Virus record (IMG/VR): IMGVR_UViG_3300031976_000823
Location: 1-25,837 of that record
DNA from: a virus
DNA length: 25,837 bases
Reading direction: 5' to 3' (one strand)
Both the position numbers and the translations under genes were made by a program. Below, piece after piece: positions 23,565 through 25,837 of this stretch. Each line of letters opens with the position of its first letter. Within the stretch, counting starts at the first letter, position 1. The notes beneath the pieces are model-generated. The model saw only the letters and a program-made list of their open reading frames with translations, was not told where the DNA came from and made no database searches.

Positions 23565-24610
23565 CAAATCTGCAACAGCGCCTATCGGAGGCGAGCGACG
23601 GCGACGTTATCGATCTGGGCGGCGACACGCTGCCTTTTCAGCGGCTCGCCGGCTTGTCTTTTGTCGAGCCGGTGACGATTGCCAACGGCTCGTTGTCCGG
23701 CCTGATGGTCAGCGACTGCGCGGGGCTGATCTTCCTCGACGTCCACATGGTCGCTGACCCGACCGAGCTTTACGGCTATCGCTTCAGCGGATGCGAGCGC
23801 ATCAGGATCGACCGCTGCCGAGCGCAGAGTGACGACACGCTGCCGGTCGATCAGCAGCGGGTGACGCTGGTGTTCTTCGACGGATGTTCGGACGTGGCGG
23901 TTGAGCGCAGCGACTTCTCGCATGCGTGGCACGGGATTGAGCATCGCCGCACTACCCGCATCACGATCAGCGACAACCGCTTTCATCACCTGCGCACTGA
24001 CGGCATCCGTGGCGGCGGCATGATCGACGGGCTGATCGAGGGAAACGAGTTCCGCGACTTTTTCGGTGCGGGCGTGATCGGCACCAGCGGCGATCACTGC
24101 GACGCGATCCAGTTCTGGACCACCGAGCGCACCGGGCGCAGTTCCAACGTGACCATCCGGCGCAACGCTATCCGGCGTGGGGCGGGTCGGCTGCTACAGG
24201 GCATGCTGCTGGACGGCATCGACGGTCTGACGGTCGACGACAACCTGGCCATCGGCACAATGTGGAATGGGATCCTGATTGCCGGCTGCACCGGCGCGTC
24301 CGTCACGCGCAACAAGGTGCTGGGCGATCAGGGCCAGCCAAGCCGCCTGCGCGTGGTGTCGATGGACGCCGTGGCTGAGATGACCGGCAACATCGCAGAG
24401 TTCGAATTGCCGAAAGGCGCTGAGGTGCCCGGAGCGAATGAAATCGTCGGGCTGCTTTCAACTGACGACCTGAGCAGGATCGAGGCTGATTGGCTGGCGC
24501 CTGATCAGCCCCAGTTGCCGCCGCAGGACAGCCTCGACGCGATCAAGTCGGAACTGCGCGAGCTGCTGCCCAAGGTTACGGCGGTGCTGGCTCGGTTGGA
24601 GGCGCTGTAG
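23561..24610 (+). CDS. Parallel beta-helix tailspike-like protein
   Basis: This 349-residue protein shows a right-handed parallel beta-helix: short strand rungs repeat as in CAGLIFLDVHM, CERIRIDRCRAQ, CSDVAVERSDFS, TTRITISDNRFHHLRTDGIR, MIDGLIEGNEF, SNVTIRRNAI, DGLTVDDNLA and GASVTRNKV (about 50-260). The motif SGDHCDAIQFW (176-186) resembles the G-H-D-IQ turn in polysaccharide lyase-like helices. The last 35 residues form a likely coiled coil (LDAIKSELRELLPKVTAVLA) for trimer formation. Tailspikes with this fold degrade or bind surface polysaccharide; activity here is inferred. ATG 23561 overlaps the SGNH stop. Confidence 0.85.
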   Translation: MTNLQQRLSEASDGDVIDLGGDTLPFQRLAGLSFVEPVTIANGSLSGLMVSDCAGLIFLDVHMVADPTELYGYRFSGCERIRIDRCRAQSDDTLPVDQQRVTLVFFDGCSDVAVERSDFSHAWHGIEHRRTTRITISDNRFHHLRTDGIRGGGMIDGLIEGNEFRDFFGAGVIGTSGDHCDAIQFWTTERTGRSSNVTIRRNAIRRGAGRLLQGMLLDGIDGLTVDDNLAIGTMWNGILIAGCTGASVTRNKVLGDQGQPSRLRVVSMDAVAEMTGNIAEFELPKGAEVPGANEIVGLLSTDDLSRIEADWLAPDQPQLPPQDSLDAIKSELRELLPKVTAVLARLEAL

Positions 24611-24646
24611 GCTCGGCCTGCTGTGATGTCGGTCAGGCAGAGGGCG

Positions 24647-25036
24647 TTATAGGGCACGGGCCGCTAGTGCGGCCCGCGCCGCGTCCGCGAGAAACCCGGA
24701 CCGGTTGGAGGCAACACGGTCGATGCGGGCCAGCAGGCCTTCGTCGATCGTAACCTGGACGCGCACTGCGCGGCCGGGGCGTTCACCGCGCACCAAAACG
24801 CGGCAAACCTCGACTGAACCCTCTTCAGGCTGGATCGCGTCGATATCCCCCGGCGCGGGGAGGGCATCGCCATGCTCGATTGAGACGGAAAGGTGGCCGT
24901 TCAGGGCTTCCTCTGCCCCCTCAACTGCTTCCTGCACGGATGCGCCGGCTGAGACGCAGCCCGGCAGGTCGGGGAAGTAGACGCCGAACCCTTCCGGGCC
25001 GCGCTCGACGATAGCTGGATAATAGACGGTCGTCAT
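24647..25036 (-). CDS. hicB: HicB antitoxin with RHH DNA-binding domain
   Basis: This gene encodes the antitoxin that blocks HicA and represses the operon. The 129-residue protein has the HicB partial RNase H-like fold: YYPAIVERGPEGFGVYFPDL (5-24), then PGCVSAGASVQEAVEGAEEA, and ALNGHLS. A C-terminal ribbon-helix-helix-like domain follows (VRVQVTIDEGLLARIDRVAS, then NRSGFLADAARAAL), the DNA-binding part. The minus-strand start at 25036 has AAGGAAGC seven bases before ATG. The frame extends further to 25213 but only across hicA. It follows hicA by 29 bases. The hicB ribosome site can pair with the end of hicA, so its translation may depend on hicA translation. Confidence 0.9.
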   Translation of the reverse strand: MTTVYYPAIVERGPEGFGVYFPDLPGCVSAGASVQEAVEGAEEALNGHLSVSIEHGDALPAPGDIDAIQPEEGSVEVCRVLVRGERPGRAVRVQVTIDEGLLARIDRVASNRSGFLADAARAALAARAL

Positions 25037-25039
25037 GAT

Positions 25040-25076
25040 CGCTTCCTTGGTGTGGATGCCGCTCCTTAAGGAAGCG
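25040..25076 (-). promoter_or_regulatory. hicA-hicB junction hairpin hiding the hicB ribosome site
   Basis: On the minus-strand mRNA the last codons of hicA (CGCTTCCTT, 25076-25068) are perfectly complementary to AAGGAAGCG (25048-25040), which contains the hicB Shine-Dalgarno. This nine-base pairing leaves a loop of 19 bases. A shorter local hairpin, GCCGC/GCGGC plus TCC/GGA around the hicA stop (25058-25078), competes with it. Ribosomes ending hicA would open the structure, a plausible translational coupling. Confidence 0.5.
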
Positions 25077-25254
25077 GCACCCCAGTCTGTTTGCTTATGC
25101 TCTTCAGTGTCCCGATTGGTAGGTCCGCTTTGGGGTGAGGGACCGTGGCCGTTCCGGACTTTGTTGGGTGCCGGAAGTGTTTGTGGCTTCCTGTCTGCCG
25201 AACCTCGAACCATCCATCTGCTTCAATCCGTCTGATGACTTCCCTACTTTTCAC
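25066..25254 (-). CDS. hicA: HicA toxin (mRNA interferase)
   Basis: This gene encodes a 62-residue HicA toxin, a small dsRBD-like mRNA endonuclease. Seen here are KSREVIRRIEADGWFEVRQT, then GSHKHFRHP with the catalytic His24 in G-S-H, and the conserved end TVPHPKADLPIGTLKSISKQ. Start is GTG at 25254 on the minus strand, giving the usual HicA N-terminus (VKSREV). GAGG lies just upstream. The frame extends back to 25338 but that part is upstream control region. The neighbouring DNA is visibly more AT-rich than the phage genes, which suggests separate acquisition of this module. Confidence 0.92.
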   Translation of the reverse strand: MKSREVIRRIEADGWFEVRQTGSHKHFRHPTKSGTATVPHPKADLPIGTLKSISKQTGVPLP

Positions 25255-25268
25255 TGCCTCGCTCCCTG

Positions 25269-25330
25269 TGTGTGTATTAGATACACACATATCTGCGGGG
25301 ATGCAAGAGGCGATACACATAAATACACAC
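25269..25330 (-). promoter_or_regulatory. hicAB operator: TGTGTAT repeats and candidate promoter
   Basis: Upstream of hicA lies a perfect 9-bp inverted repeat, TGTGTGTAT (25269-25277) and ATACACACA (25281-25289), with a three-base spacer. Two more ATACACA copies lie at 25313-25319 and 25323-25329. On the minus strand a candidate -10 TCTAAT (25281-25276) falls inside the inverted repeat; TTGCAT (25306-25301) is a possible -35 at a long 19-bp spacing. Binding of the HicB ribbon-helix-helix domain here would repress the pair. Confidence 0.6.
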
Positions 25331-25351
25331 CCCCGCACTGTTTTACGAACT

Positions 25352-25366
25352 GTTCCGATTATGTTC
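25352..25366 (+). promoter_or_regulatory. Candidate LexA (SOS) box GTTC-N7-GTTC
   Basis: GTTC at 25352-25355 and GTTC at 25363-25366 are separated by exactly seven bases (CGATTAT), matching the direct-repeat LexA box of alphaproteobacteria. It lies 22 bases before the start of the zinc-ribbon-like gene, where it could overlap a promoter and repress it until DNA damage. GAAC at 25347-25350 makes a nearby GAACTGTTC palindrome. hicA lies on the other side, about 100 bases away. Confidence 0.6.
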
Positions 25367-25388
25367 TGTTTATGGCAGCTAAGCCGCC

Positions 25389-25685
25389 ATGGCCGCGAAC
25401 CATCGATTCGAGACTATTGGCGACGCAGCCCGGAAGGGTGCGAACTTCGCTGTCGCCTGTAGCGGCTGCGATCGGCGGGCGGTGATCGACGGCCGATGGC
25501 TGGAGCGGATGTTCTTCGTGCGTCGATGGGACGGACGCATGTCGATGCTGGCGCTGCGGCTTCGCTGCGGGCGATGCGGTGCGCGGCCCGACCTGGTCCG
25601 CGTCACGCACCAGCGGCCGACGCTCGATCTGCCGCCGCGCACGGACGCGGAGTGGCGGCGGTTGGCCGCGCGGCTGCGAGGCTAA
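25389..25685 (+). CDS. Small four-cysteine zinc-ribbon-like protein
   Basis: This 98-residue protein has two CxxC pairs, Cys24/Cys27 (ACSGCDRRAVIDG) and Cys60/Cys63 (LRCGRCGARPD), typical of a zinc ribbon. Basic, hydrophobic sequence lies between them (ERMFFVRRWDGR), and an Arg-rich C-terminal helix (WRRLAARLRG) follows. I do not know its function; nucleic-acid binding is a guess from composition. No clear Shine-Dalgarno precedes ATG 25389, so it may have a very short or weak leader. It is transcribed away from hicAB and has a candidate SOS box just upstream. It may be a prophage accessory gene or the first gene beyond the late region. Confidence 0.7.
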   Translation: MAANHRFETIGDAARKGANFAVACSGCDRRAVIDGRWLERMFFVRRWDGRMSMLALRLRCGRCGARPDLVRVTHQRPTLDLPPRTDAEWRRLAARLRG

Positions 25686-25837
25686 AGCCTGAGAATTTGA
25701 ATAGAGACACTGCCCGTTCGGTCAGGCCGAGCGGGGGTTCCCGGCTGCAACCGAGAAACCGACGGACAGTGATCCGTCACGCGCAGCTGGCCTAGCTGCA
25801 TACGCCCCGCACCTGCGCAACAGGCGGGCGCCCTGTG
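25686..25837 (+). other. Gene-free end segment with overlapping inverted repeats
   Basis: I see no supported gene here. There is a near-perfect inverted repeat, CACTGCCCGTTCGGT (25708-25722) with ACCGACGGACAGTG (25758-25771), with one mismatch and one bulge. The inner part (25726-25745) may form a GC-rich hairpin. A second hairpin, GACGGA (25761-25766) and TCCGTC (25773-25778), shares bases with the right arm, so the two cannot form together. A third, GCAGCT (25783-25788) with AGCTGC (25794-25799), follows. It could be a structured RNA, an attenuator or a terminator for the zinc-ribbon gene. Confidence 0.4.

Noticed and set aside
25037-25213. Longer HicB reading frame
   Set aside because: The extra residues come from hicA read in another frame. 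The start at 25036 has a good ribosome site and gives the family N-terminus.
25686-25837. tRNA or tmRNA gene and attachment site
   Set aside because: No cloverleaf, no tag-peptide reading frame and no matching repeat elsewhere in the window were found, so only the inverted repeats are reported.

Overview
The window is one long, almost entirely plus-strand late operon of a tailed temperate phage (siphovirus type, HK97-like head, lambda-like long tail), followed by a short accessory region. The sequence is strongly GC-rich with GC-ending codons. It uses a ClpP-type prohead protease, an alphaproteobacterial style of tail-tip genes, and a GTTC-N7-GTTC motif of the alphaproteobacterial SOS type. 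Together these point to a prophage of an alphaproteobacterium, most likely a sphingomonad; the genus is inference. No integrase, repressor or replication gene is in the window, so only the late half plus a few accessory genes is present.

Layout. 19-2278: small and large terminase. 2296-5988: portal, ClpP-like protease, major capsid protein. 5989-6084: two perfect hairpins. 6085-8205: a small unknown protein and four head-to-tail joining genes (connector, head closure, gp10-like, tail terminator). 8222-9440: tail tube protein and a G/GT tail-assembly chaperone pair joined by a -1 frameshift site (A AAA AAG). 9449-12628: tape measure. 12618-18848: tail-tip genes ending in a 1469-residue J-like receptor-binding protein with an ILEI-like module, two lectin-like modules and two collagen-like runs. 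18845-19408: DUF4376 protein. 19433-21572: lysis region (small lipoprotein, two small membrane proteins, T7-type amidase, inner spanin and an outer spanin overlapping it in another frame). 21592-24610: a second set of virion appendage genes, with a small structural protein, an SGNH-hydrolase-like protein and a parallel beta-helix protein.

Accessory end. 24647-25254 (minus strand) is a hicA-hicB toxin-antitoxin pair with a repeat-rich operator upstream. The hicA-hicB junction can fold so that the hicB ribosome site is hidden. Divergent from it, 25389-25685 encodes a four-cysteine zinc-ribbon-like protein with the SOS-type motif just upstream. The last 150 bases carry no gene I can support but contain overlapping inverted repeats.

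How it works together. Terminase packages DNA through the portal into a capsid matured by the protease. The connector genes join it to a tail whose length is set by the tape measure with the G/GT chaperones. The J-like protein and the SGNH/beta-helix pair probably recognise and modify surface polysaccharide. The amidase, spanins and probable holin release progeny. At many junctions the start of one gene overlaps the stop of the previous one, so translation is tightly coupled.
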